A stretch of 64,000 nt of DNA, taken from positions 16,733,248 to 16,797,247 of the forward strand of contig OY540811.1 in assembly GCA_961205875.1 (NCBI GenBank), written 5' to 3'. The notes under the pieces were generated by a model, which saw only the letters and a list, made by a program, of their open reading frames with translations, was not told where the DNA came from and did no database searches. The DNA comes from Sialis fuliginosa. Lineage: Eukaryota > Arthropoda > Insecta > Megaloptera > Sialidae. The position numbers and the translations under genes were made by a program. Positions 50,301 through 61,300 of the stretch are shown here, one piece after another. Positions within the stretch are counted from its first letter, which is position 1; each line of letters begins with the position of its first letter.

Positions 50301-50494
50301 TCCGGTATTAAATCATATGTAATATTAAAATAATCAATTACATTACCAATATCAATTCTTTTATTATCTACGAAGCTTGTTTGTTTTTCACTAACTGCTG
50401 ATTTGTCAGTTATAGTTTTAATATTTTTACTTTCTATTACTTCAAATCGTTTTAGTGGAAACGACAATAAGAATGAAATAATAAATTTTGGCAT
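47379..50494 (-). CDS. CFAP92/KIAA1257-like cilia-associated protein
   Basis: Eight exons join in phase from ATG 50494 to TAA 47379: 50252-50494, 49983-50155, 49777-49928, 49562-49383, 49183-49018, 48956-48785, 48728-47874, 47531-47379 (697 residues). The N-terminal part (about residues 70-140: VVVYEFAVKVF, then WVAFTLNQEF, then VTTEELLILH) has the layout I know from the DUF4550 domain of CFAP92: a beta strand, a W-x-x-x-T-x-N core and a T-x-E-L-L-x-L helix. A second conserved block (about 285-385) carries LNPLSITIHSV, FEFLQSKQFIVEVR and AVFGT, resembling the C2-like part of the same family. The C-terminal 300 residues are helical and charged and I recognise no motif there. Vertebrate CFAP92 is linked to cilia/flagella, so a role in sensory cilia or sperm is inferred. 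It is divergent from PA2G4, with 323 bp between start codons. Exon 5 start and exon 3 end are the least certain boundaries. Confidence 0.7.
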
Positions 50495-50790
50495 TTTTGA
50501 AATAATTTAAGCAATAAATTTAAATGTTTTAAATTTATAACAGTTGAATACTTGACGGTAAACAAACAAAAATCATATTTGTGTTGGCTACCCTGTAGCA
50601 TTGATGTGCTGGCCGTGCTGGTTTTTTGTTTTTAATATACAATTTATTATTCTATACCACTTATTTACCATTCTATTTATTAAATAATGCAAATATTTGT
50701 TTATGACATCTGCAGGATTAATAAAAAATAAATTCTTTCGAATTAAAAAAATAAAATCTCCATATTTCCCTTCCTATAACTCCAGTAAAC

Positions 50791-50800
50791 GTCACGTGAC
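50791..50800. promoter_or_regulatory. Palindromic E-box in a divergent promoter
   Basis: GTCACGTGAC is a perfect 10-bp palindrome containing CACGTG, 17 bases before the PA2G4 start codon and within the 323-bp gap shared with the divergent CFAP92-like gene. This is the class of site bound by bHLH-zip factors (USF, MITF/TFE, Myc/Max). A pyrimidine-rich stretch, TTTCCCTTCCTATAAC, lies just upstream and could be a TOP-like initiator, which would suit a gene tied to translation. Function is inferred from sequence and position only. Confidence 0.5.
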
Positions 50801-50817
50801 ATAAGTTCAAAGAAGAA

Positions 50818-52909
50818 ATGGCGGACGATAAGGATGTCGAAAAAACCATCGCCGAAGACTTGGTTGTCACCAAGTATAAAATGGCTGGTGATATTGTAAA
50901 TCGTAAGTTAAAGTGCAGTTTTTATATAAAGTTCATAATAAATAAATCACCGCCGAACAAAATCATTACACAGTCTCCAGAACTGCTCCTGACCATATGG
51001 GGCTATCTGCATGTGTTAGTCCGCACCATGTGCATTTATAACTAAATGAGATTATTAATGAAATATACGATTATTTATTCATTAAAACCCATCCCGTTGT
51101 TTATATAACCACTATACAAACTTAAACTAATTACACATAACCTCACATTTAATTTTTTTACAATAGGATTGAATGCAATTGTTAAAAGAAAATTTACTTT
51201 TGTCTTATTATAACATAAGTTATTCTCAGAGTTCTATTTTATATCTAATAAATAAAATGTATAAACAAATAAAAACTGTTATATAACATTTAAAGTTATT
51301 TAAAAACATTTGTCAGGTGTTTTGAAACAAGTTACCGATAAATGTGTTGCTGGTGCAAAAGTCAGAGAATTATGTGAATTTGGTGATAATCTACTGTTTG
51401 AAGAAACCGGTAAAGTTTTCAAGAAAGAGAAAGAACTCAAAAAAGGAGTTGCCTTTCCCACATGCATTTCCGTTAATAATTGCATTTGTCATTTCTCCCC
51501 TGCACCTAATGAACCAGATTATGAGTTCAAAGATGGTGATCTGGTTAAAGTGTGAGTATATTTATTATTTATACTGTTCAAGACACATTGATGCCTAATG
51601 GTTTTATTTTTTTAGTGACTTAGGTGCTCATGTTGATGGTTTCATTGCCGTCGTAGCTCATACAGTCGTCATAGGTGCATCTGTAGATAAAAAAGTTACT
51701 GGACGGAAAGCAGATGTTGTCTTAGCTGCTCATTTAGCATCACAAGCTGCTTTACGACTTATAAAACCTGGTAACGAGGTAAATATACTAATATATATTT
51801 CAATTCGTGCATTGGTAAAACTAATATTTTTATTTTGTTTAGACGTATGTTATAACAGACACTGTTCAAAAAGTTTGTGAAGCATATAAATGTAAGCCAA
51901 TTGAAGGAATGTTGAGCCATCAGTTGAAACAATTTAAAATTGACGGAGAAAAAACTATCATTCAGAATCCAAATGATGCTCAGAAAAAGGATCACGAAAA
52001 ATTTGAATTCGAAACTCATGAAGTTTATGCAATGGATGTACTTGTCAGTTCTGGAGAAGGAGTGGTACGAAAAAAATAAATCTAACTTACTAACTTCACA
52101 AAGTTGAGAAATTCAATGTTTTTATAACAGACTTGTAAGAAGTTAAATAACAAATAATAGAATTGAGTAACAGTACAGTAGTTAGATGCTTTATTGGATC
52201 GCTCAAAAGATCTATAACTATCTATGCTTTATGTTCATAAATTGTTATTTAATTTTACAGGGAAAAGAAATGGACACCCGTGTAACTGTTTACAAAAAAA
52301 CAGATGAAACATACCAACTTAAGTTAAAAGCGTCCCGTATGTTCTATAGCGAAGTGCGCACGAAGCACGGTCCCATGCCTTTCAACTTACGCTGGTTCGA
52401 AGATGAGAAGAAAGCAAAAATGGGAGTTGTAGAATGCATTAATCATAAACTTATCGAGCCTTTCCAGGTTTTATATGAAAAACCAGGTACTAATACACTA
52501 TAATAAAACTTTATATAATATAATTGAGTTATGGTTTTATTTTACAGGTGAATACGTAGCACATTTCAAGTTCACAGTACTACTTATGCCCAATGGACCA
52601 CACAAAATCACTGGAATGCCTTTTGAGACAAATTTGTATAAATCTGAATGCGTTGTGAACGACCCAGAACTCAAGGTTTGTGCAGATTCAGTTTTATGTT
52701 TGATTTTAGTATAAAAAGTATCTTTTAGTCAAGTAACTTTTGAGGGGTGTCAAATGCTTATTATAATTATTATTTTACAGTCATTGCTTAACCAATCGGC
52801 CAATCCCAAGGCTGCAAAGAAAAAGAAAAAGAAGATAGAATCAGAAGCAGCAGCGGCTGTTCCAAATGCAGCTCCGGTGGCCCCAATCGAAGTAGATACA
52901 GCTGCTTAA
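50818..52909 (+). CDS. PA2G4: Proliferation-associated protein 2G4 / EBP1
   Basis: EBP1/PA2G4 is a methionine-aminopeptidase-fold (M24) protein without peptidase activity that binds ribosomes and RNA and affects growth control. Seven exons: 50818-50902, 51317-51551, 51616-51778, 51843-52064, 52261-52486, 52548-52675, 52781-52909; phases agree throughout and give 395 residues, against 394 in human. Landmarks: the start context [28 protein letters not shown], the [17 protein letters not shown] core, [43 protein letters not shown], and a lysine-rich C-terminal run (AAKKKKKK) used for RNA or nucleolar binding. The chosen ATG is the first in frame and matches the family start. The fourth exon ends at GTG before GTACGA, an unusual but acceptable donor. 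I am very sure of identity. Confidence 0.97.
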
Positions 52910-55182
52910 CCCTAGTATTGGCATTGACTTAACCTTTAAACAGTTCATTACATAATCGGCAAAACACGATATACCATTTTCCATCCTTCACGAAATAATT
53001 AACTATGTTTTAAAAATTTAAATCAAAATGATGTAATTTGACGATTTATAAGTTGTTTTTAATTGATAACAAACATCCTTTTATTGTTTAGTAAAATATT
53101 TTTGATTGTATGTATTTAATTGTAATTTATATTTTTCAAAAATATTAATGTATTGAAAAGTATTAACATTGTGATATGTATATATTTGTAGGCAATATTT
53201 TTATTTAAAAACTGCAATGATTTATAAATCATTTCAATATAGAAAACAAATGCAGAATTATTCAATCAAAATGGAGACTCAAATCTACATGTATGTAGAA
53301 ATTAAATTTATGAACTTTTTCTTGTGCCATTTAAAATAATTTGCAATATATAATTACATAATGTTTTTTTTTTCTGTGAATATATTATAATAATTACAAT
53401 TATTTAATTTAAAGTCTTATTTTAAATTGAAAAACATAGTTAATTGATGTATATTTTATAAAATGCGAGTCTGTTTTTTTATTAATTGCACATTTATGAA
53501 AAATACTGTTGATTAAATATTTAACTAATCATAATATAGGAATATTATGAAAAAATATATATATATTTAACTTTTCGTACACAAGTTGAATCGAACATTT
53601 TCCGTAGATGAATTTTAAAAAGTACTTTTTAAATATTGTGATGTTTTAAATATGTCTGTATTATGGCAATATTTACACTTTTCAAAAAAAACTGAAAAAA
53701 ATTAACTCAGGGTAATTTCTTATTTGTCAAAAAAAGATATTAAAACTAAATGTGTTATAGACATTCTCTTAAAAACAATTTCTAAACGTGATTGGTGTAA
53801 AATTTGCTGTTCGTGTTAGTCTAATTAAAGAAAACGTAAAAAATATGAACTCTAAACTTTATGCAAGTGAACTGATGAGTGTTAGAGAATATTAGAAATC
53901 GAATTCTGTAAATGGCTGCCTGAAGTTTATACTTTTTTATTTTCTATTTTAAAACAAATGAATGTTTATTGGTATTATGTTATGACAAGAATAAATTGTT
54001 TTTTTTGCCTCAATTTTTTGTTTTTGTACTTTATTGTTAACCTTTTAACTGCTTTTATGTGTTTTTATCAACCTGGTGTTTTAATATGAATTCAGTATGG
54101 CCCAAATTTTCAGAAAAATTGAATATTTTTAGTAGTAACCTAGCAGTAAAAGGGTTAACATATATCTTCTCACATGTTTTAAAAATATCCAGATATGCAT
54201 TTATCTTAAAGGCTCCCCTAAATTTCCGGTTTAAATCAAAATAAAATTTTAACTAAATTGTGAGTACAAAGAACAACCAAAAACTGAAAGACAATTGGAT
54301 TACACTGTGAATAAATTCCACTTGTTTCAGTTTTTTGTTCAGTTTTACTTGCTAAAATGATTAAAACCGGGGTTTGTGGGGACCTTAACAATTTTTTTAC
54401 TGCATAATGTTGCTCTGTTTCAAGTAAAATTAGATTCATAAGGTCATTTTTTTAATTGTTTTAACAGATGATCATATTATGGATAATATAAATCTGCAAT
54501 TCCTGTTACCATATTAAATTTTCTTTTAAATATTTTAGTTCATTTTCACTGCTATACATGTAGGTTTATTATATTTATTTTCATGTGAGATTTTTAAGGT
54601 CAATTTTAAATGTAATTCTATCAAGATAAATTATAAACTAACAGCTTCTTATAATTAAATCTACTTATTAAATTTTATTTAAATGTTTTGAATAATCGTA
54701 TATTTTAATCTGTCAATTTAAACTAAATTTCTATAAACTTAAATGAAATATATTATATTTCAAAAGTTTGTTAAATGTTATTTGTATGTATAATACAAAA
54801 TAATTATAAATAATCGATATTCATAAAAAAATACTTCATTTCAATAAAAAAAAAATTTTGTACTTTAATTATTTTCCATGCCGTACTTTAGAAGCAGAAC
54901 GTTTGTACATGTAGTTAAAAATTTTGGCACAATACATCATACCTGCATTGAATTATTAGTTGAAATAATATAATGTGTATGTGTGTATACTGACAAATTC
55001 AAAACTAATAAATTAGTTTTTTTACTGATCTCTTTATTATTTTTCTTTATCAATTAATACAGCAACAATTTTATCTAGGAATGGTAAATAAGGTATGTAC
55101 TTAAAACTTATATAAAATCCATATTTATTTTAATATAATATTACAACAATAATTTACAGAACTACAATTCACTAAATAACCA
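52910..55182. other. PA2G4 3' untranslated region and intergenic DNA
   Basis: The first 1.08 kb probably belongs to the PA2G4 transcript (poly(A) signal at 53990). The rest is AT-rich with short frames only, none recognisable. The MIC13 3' end approaches from the right. Confidence 0.45.
53990..53995 (+). terminator. Probable PA2G4 polyadenylation signal
   Basis: AATAAA occurs 1.08 kb after the PA2G4 stop codon and is followed at once by a T-rich downstream element (GTTTTTTTTGCC, then CAATTTTTTGTTTTTG). It is the clearest canonical signal I noticed in the 2.3 kb after the gene, although variant hexamers closer to the stop could also be used. Confidence 0.4.
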
Positions 55183-55646
55183 TTATTTCTCTTTTGCTGG
55201 TGTTGATAATTGCAAATTTTCAGATATAAATGCTATTCCTTTATTTGTATATTCTTTTGTGTAATCTGGTAAATATGACAGAAAGACACAACTGTTATGT
55301 ACTCCTGCATTCCAGTAGTGTCGTGAAAGAGTAGAGATATTTTCCTTATTTGGTATTTCTGGTAACTGTATATAAAAGACATTATGTATTACTAATATTG
55401 TTTTAAGTAAGGTTATACATACATCAACTGGAATCTGCGATGTTACTTCTTTTATATATGGGGATACTGCTTGACATGCATTTTCACATAATTTTGTTGT
55501 ATATTCACTATCATTCCACAAACCTTCCTCAACTGAATAATATACAGCTCCAGCAACTAGGCCCAATTTTATACCAAATCTACAAATAAATAATTATTTT
55601 TATTCAATAGAAAATTATTAAATAACATTAGAAAATACCTGATCAT
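55183..55646 (-). CDS. MIC13: MICOS complex subunit MIC13 (QIL1)
   Basis: MIC13/QIL1 is a small inner-mitochondrial-membrane protein that bridges the MIC60 and MIC10 parts of MICOS and keeps cristae junctions. Exons: 55639-55646 (only 8 coding bases), 55423-55579 and 55183-55365, giving 115 residues (human 118). The start MIRFGIKLGLVAGAVYYSVEEGLW matches the family's N-terminal hydrophobic segment with GAVYY and the acidic EEGLW after it; the C-terminal half keeps HYWNAGV and a helical tail. The second intron (55366-55422) is only 57 bp and has no in-frame stop, so retained transcripts would encode 19 extra residues; the family length argues that it is spliced. The gene is head-to-head with mRpS34, with 482 bp between start codons. 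Confidence 0.85.
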
Positions 55647-56128
55647 TGTACAAAATTATAGAAATATCATTTATCACAGTTTTCACGTATTTTTATTATA
55701 AAAATATGTACTGTCAAATAAAAATATAGAAATGATGATCCAAAATTCTATGTTATGTAATTTAATCTATGACGTGAACTGCATTCAAAGTGTAGTAGGT
55801 ACATATTTTATTAATGTGATATTATTTAACTGTTATAATAATATATTAAAAATATATTCATACTATTTTTAATTTTAATTTTAATTTTGAAATTACTTAT
55901 TATCAATTAAAAAAAAAAACAAACAAAAAATAGTGAATGTAATTTAAATTTCGCGCTCAATTTTTATTTCGTTTACATTTTCATGATGAATTCATGAAGT
56001 ACCAAAGTTGTGGTACCACAATCTTATATTATCTCTATGACCAAATGACGATAAAGGTTATCTTTTTACAATTTATTTGATTCTATTTACTATTATCACT
56101 TTATTAAATCAAAATATACTAATAAATA
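55647..56128. promoter_or_regulatory. Divergent promoter region MIC13 / mRpS34
   Basis: A 482-bp AT-rich gap separates the start codons of two nuclear genes for mitochondrial proteins pointing away from each other, suggesting a shared bidirectional promoter. I see no TATA box placed convincingly for either side. Confidence 0.45.
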
Positions 56129-56761
56129 ATGCCTATAAAATTTGTTGGAAGAACGACGGATTTTTGTGGAAAGACATTATGGGAAATATTAGGAAATCTA
56201 AAAAATTTCGGCGTCGGACGAATTGTCGTTCGAAGTAGATTTGAGAGATATCCTGAACCTTGTTATTATAAGATTATGAAAGTAGAACCATTAGCTAATG
56301 AAGTAAGTTATCTTATTTCCTATTTATTGTAATTTATATACAATTCTTATTTACCATTATTTTTTAAGGAAACAAGAAAAGTTAAAGTTATGGTAGAGAA
56401 AACGTTCAGGGGCCGTATCAATCCTAAATTAGTTGAAATTTGCTCAGCTTCATATAAAGCTGATTACAAATTAATTCCAAAAGATAAAGAAGCTGAATAT
56501 TGTAAACCTGTTGAAGTAAAAAATGAAAAAATATTTCCCAAATCAATACCGTTTCCACCTTTAATGAAAGAACTTGTTATTCGAGATTTACGTGCAAAAG
56601 GTGAAGTGCTTGACAAGGAACCAGAACTTCCAATACATTATCGTAAAGGAAGAGAAAATCATATACGAGTAGCTGCCGAAGGAGAAAAACCAAATGTTGA
56701 AATTATTATTGGTCTAGGAAAACCTGTACATCCAGAATTATACAAAGGAATACCTGTCTAG
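56129..56761 (+). CDS. mRpS34: Mitochondrial ribosomal protein S34
   Basis: mRpS34 is a metazoan-specific protein of the small mitoribosomal subunit. Two exons, 56129-56302 and 56369-56761, join in phase 0 across a 66-bp intron to give 188 residues. Landmarks: MPIKFVGRTTDFCGKTLWEIL, FGVGRIVVRSRFERYPEP, YYKIMKVEP and the basic stretch around VMVEKTFRGRI. The N-terminus is basic, but I see no strong classical presequence. It is divergent from MIC13 and convergent with IQCK, whose stop codon lies 160 bp beyond. Family identity is clear from the FGxGRxVxRSxFERYPEP pattern. Confidence 0.92.
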
Positions 56762-56921
56762 CGATTTTGTCGTATATAAAGTTAGTTTTATGTGTTTTGT
56801 ATATATATGTAGATTACTATTAAATACTTAAAACAATCATTACCAAATATTTTTATTTAATTTAATCAAAAATTACAATATGTGTTAAATAATTAATTCA
56901 TTTTCAATTAAATATATTTTA

Positions 56922-57900
56922 TCATTTCATATCATAAGTATTTTTGAAACATGTACAATCAGTTTTATCATTTTCATCTGGTTTATGAATTTCTAGATAT
57001 TTTTCTTTTTTCCATGCCTAAAATGAAAATAATTTTTTAAACTTTGGCCTAAACGATTTATAATTAGTTAATTTTACCTTCCAAAATTGTCTCATTTCTT
57101 GAACTTCTTCTAATTTTCGTACTAAGTATCCACGATAGAATTTTTGTATTCTCAATACTGCTTCGTCTTCTGTCCATATCCAAGAATAAGGATAATATGG
57201 ACGTGGACTTAATAATAAAAATATTATAATAATATAATAATAAAATTTTTATTTTTATTTTTGTTTTCGATATATAATACCTACATATTAAAAAATTAAG
57301 TACGTGCATTTTTTGTACTTACTGAATTTTTAAATAGTCTTTTACCCACGGAATATAAAATATATTAAGGTATTTTTTGTTTCTCATAGGATGATTTTGG
57401 TTTTTGTTCCATAAATATTCGCTAATATGGTCAATTCCATTAAATATTGTTTTTGCATTCTAAAAATGAAGTATATTAATACTTTTAAGTTATTGTATTA
57501 ATTGATTTTAAAAATTTTACTCTCAGCGAGTTGTTTTCTTTAGCTTTAAATAATGCCGATTCTAAAGCTTGTAGTAGAAGAGGAAATATTTCTTTCTCCA
57601 CATAATTGATTGTTGTTTTTTCGTAAACTAAATGTAATTTAATATTAGTAATTTAAAATTACATTATTATTGCATTAACATACTTTCTTTTGGTAATTCA
57701 TTTGGTGTATTTCTTATTTTTAATAATTCGTTATACTCAATACATTTTCTTTTATTTTCTTCTACTATATCATTCCAAATTATTTTATGATTTTTTTCAT
57801 CTGTGTATGAAGAATTGCTTTTGATTATAGTTTTAACAATTGTATTGTTTGATATATTAAAATTATTTTTTTCTTTTGATGTCGAGTTTGTTGATTGCAT
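56922..57900 (-). CDS. IQCK: IQ motif-containing protein K
   Basis: IQCK is a calmodulin-binding IQ protein linked to cilia and sperm in vertebrates. Exons: 57684-57900, 57521-57627, 57323-57459, 57078-57207, 56922-57017; phases agree and give 228 residues (human about 287). The N-terminal 75 residues are Ser/Asn-rich and not conserved. The family core follows: VEKEIFPLLLQALESAL, FNGIDHISEYLWNKNQ, FYIPWVKDYLKIHPRPYYP, WTEDEAVLRIQKFYRGYLVR (the IQ motif, about residues 171-190) and EVQEMRQFWKAWKKE. Each block matches the vertebrate family in order. It lies between mRpS34 (convergent) and the stop codon of the protease homolog (same strand, 476 bp upstream of IQCK's start). Confidence 0.85.
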
Positions 57901-58376
57901 ATTTTTAATATCGTGTATGATTCTGATCTGACATAATTTTTAGTTAATCATTTGTTTTTTAAAGGTTATTAAGAATACAAAAATTAATGATAAATAATAA
58001 TTCTTTACTTGATCATTTTATACATTTTGTTATTTAATGACAAAATAATAAACAAATAAGTTAATAATAAAAATATTCTCCATGCAATTAGTGCATTACT
58101 TTTATCTCCAGACTTCTTAAGCAGGGTATTTTATTCAAATAGCTTGTTCAAGAAATCCAAAGTCTCACAAATTTAAGAAAGTGTCTATACAATTTTTCAA
58201 TCGATATAGACATACTTTGATATTTATTTACAACCTGTCAATGCACAGTTCTTTTTAGTAATGATAAACTAAATAAATGAATGATAAATAGATAAATGCG
58301 ATGAAATGGGTGATGATGAAATAATCTAATTCTTTTATAAATAATTACGTAAAAAATAAACATTGACTGTAAATGT

Positions 58377-61300
58377 TTAGTATGTTCTAGTAACTTGTCT
58401 AATCCAGTCTAAGTAGTGTGCTACCCTAACGTAAACTCCAGGTATTCCAGGTTGTCCACATCCAATACCCCAACTGACAACTCCCACAAGTTGCCATGTT
58501 CCACCATGTTCACAAACCATTGGACCACCTCCGTCTCCTTTGCAAGCATCTTTGCCTTCTTCTCCACCAGCGCAAATGAAACCTGGATGCAGTTTAAAGT
58601 CGAATCCTAACCTTGTGTTTTGTAGCTGACGTTGGCATAAATGTTGGTTCATAACTGGCACATCTACTTCTTTCAAAATGTTCTGGTATTTTCCAAAATC
58701 ACCAAAAGCATCTTTTCCCCAACCAGTTGTCCAGCATCGTTGACCTGAAAAAAACGATTTTTGTGTTAAATATAATTTAAAAAAGATATTTTATAATTAT
58801 TTACCTGTATAATCGACATGAGGATCTGGCATACACGCTGGGCTGATATGAGGTGATCGGGTCCAATCTACTGGTTTATCCAATTTAAGAATGGCAAGAT
58901 CGTTGTATAGAGTTCCTGCATAAAATTCTGGATGAACATGTACTGAAAGAACATCACGTTCAATGTATGGATAGAATTCAACATCATGATTTACATCCCA
59001 TTCTCCTAAACGGGCTCGAAGATCAAATCCAGAAAATCTAAAAACAAAATATTCAATGCTAAACAGAGCAATTTTTGTTTATTGATATAACTTACGTTTT
59101 TACACAATGGGCAGCTGTCAAGATATGCAATGAGTCGATGAGGGTTCCACCACAAACGTAGACACTCTCTTTAGAATCTTTCTTCAGAATTGCAACTTGC
59201 CATGGATATTCACCAAACTCACTATCTCCATCAACATAAACTGGATTCTTTATTCTTCCATTGATTCCTTTAGAGTGTCGTGCACCACATTGTCCGTTGA
59301 TTTGTTGCACTGGTGCAGGTACAGGGACATAGGGACGATTTGGTCTACGACAACAGACATGTCGTGGGCCACATTGGTTTCCTGGACGGTTTCCATAGAA
59401 AGCTTGACGCTGTAAAATATAATTTATTTTATAGATAGGTACATGATAATGTAATTGTAGTCTAAAATTAGGATTTTTGTGTGTGCAAGTTTAGTGAAAT
59501 GAATAATAGGTATAAAAATATTAATTTGTCGCCCTCTATATTAAGAAAAATATTGTATTGTCGATTGTATATAGGATAAATCTATATTTTTTTCTGTGGG
59601 AGTCTTACCTTTTCACCGTGAACCGGTTTGATTTCACTTTTATTTTCATTTTCATTTTTCAATTTATTGACAGTCGGGTCAATGTTGCGTCGTCGTCTAC
59701 TATTTGGGAATGTCACTTTGTTACCCCCCCGGGACTCAGGTTGAGGGTTTTGATAATTAGGGGTATTGGAGAATAAACTTTTACCGCCCCTTCCGGGAGA
59801 TTGGGATCGATCCGAAAACAATATATTATGATTTTGACCTATTTTATTTAGAACGTTGTTGTACTGATCATTAATGAATTGGTTATTTGTTTGCTCCGAA
59901 TTTTGTAATGTGTTTTGTTGGGTATTGGCATAATATTGAGAAGGATCGGTATATAGTTTACCATAAACAGCATTATTATCGGCGTATTGTTGGGGTACAA
60001 ACAAACCTTCTACTGATTTGTTTACTACCTGTCTCTCAGTAAAGGCGTCTGGAAAGCCTGAAGCATAATTTCGGAAGAAACCATCATCAGAAAATAGATC
60101 GTCAGATGGTGGGAAAAATGGTTTTTCATCGTGAATAAATGGGGGTTTATCTGCGTAGATGTCAGGCCCTTCATAAAATGGACCAGATGGTTTTGGAAAA
60201 TGTGGCTCATGAGAAATATAAGGAGGAGGATGAGGGAAATGTGGCTCATGAGGAATATAAGGAGGGGGGTGAGGAAAATGAGGTGGTGGATGATGAAATG
60301 GAGGTCGTGGACGTCCGTGGTAATGATGGTAATGATGGAATTTATTAGTAAGAGCCTGTTTCTTGTAATACAGTAACCCTTCCAGCTTATGAACTAAGAA
60401 ATCGTTCGGTGTCACGTGTAAATTTACAAACGGTTTTATAACTTTCTTTCCATGATCATCTTTAGTCAATTGTATTGAAACTAGAGGATTTACAGATACT
60501 AAACCTAAATTAATGCCACCCCCTCCAATTGCGCCATTGTACGGATTCACTATATTAGGACCATAAGGGTTAATGGGATATGCACCGCCCCCTTGGTGGG
60601 GTAAACCAAATGACACCCCAAATGTGGGCCTGATTTTTCTGTCGTAATCATCTTCGTAAAAGGTCGCCCTCTGGAAAACCCCATATTTTAAATTTTCATT
60701 TATTTTGAATTGATCATCTGACACCAATTTACAGTTAAAATATTTTTTAAATTTAACGTTTGTTATATTTTTAATTTTTTTATACACAAGTATTTGTTAA
60801 AATTTTGATTTTTTTTGAAATTGTAGTTAAATATTAATTTGGGAAAGATAATAAATAATAAGTGGGTTTGGGTTGTAGTTATTGTGGAAAATAAATAATA
60901 CGTATTAGTTCATGGAAAATTAAAATTAGTCAACCTGTATTTACCCCAGAGGCGGCGCATTTAAATGGACATCGACTATTTTCTAAATCTTGTTTAGATG
61001 AAATCATGAGACAGTATGTAGGTCAAATTGTCTATAGTAAAAATGAATAAACGCAAGCAATTGTTAGGCTAGTTAATATATTAATTCGAATTTCATACCT
61101 ACGCTTGTTTTCACGTTAATAAATTTCCACCTACGAGTTAACCTTATGCGAAAATGTTTTCGTTAGAAAGTATAAAACATGCAAAATAACTTACCGCTTT
61201 TACATCAGATTTGTTGTCATTTGGATTCGTCGGTGCTTCTCTCTTGGTGACTTTTTTCTCTTTTTCTTCTTCTTTTTGTATTTCGACAGTAGTATTTTTG

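Noticed and set aside
54236-54439. Minus-strand frame of 67 codons after PA2G4
   Set aside because: No similarity recognised and no splice or promoter context; likely chance.
60131-60376. Plus-strand frames opposite the protease homolog exon 3
   Set aside because: They are antisense reflections of the His/Pro-rich repeat.
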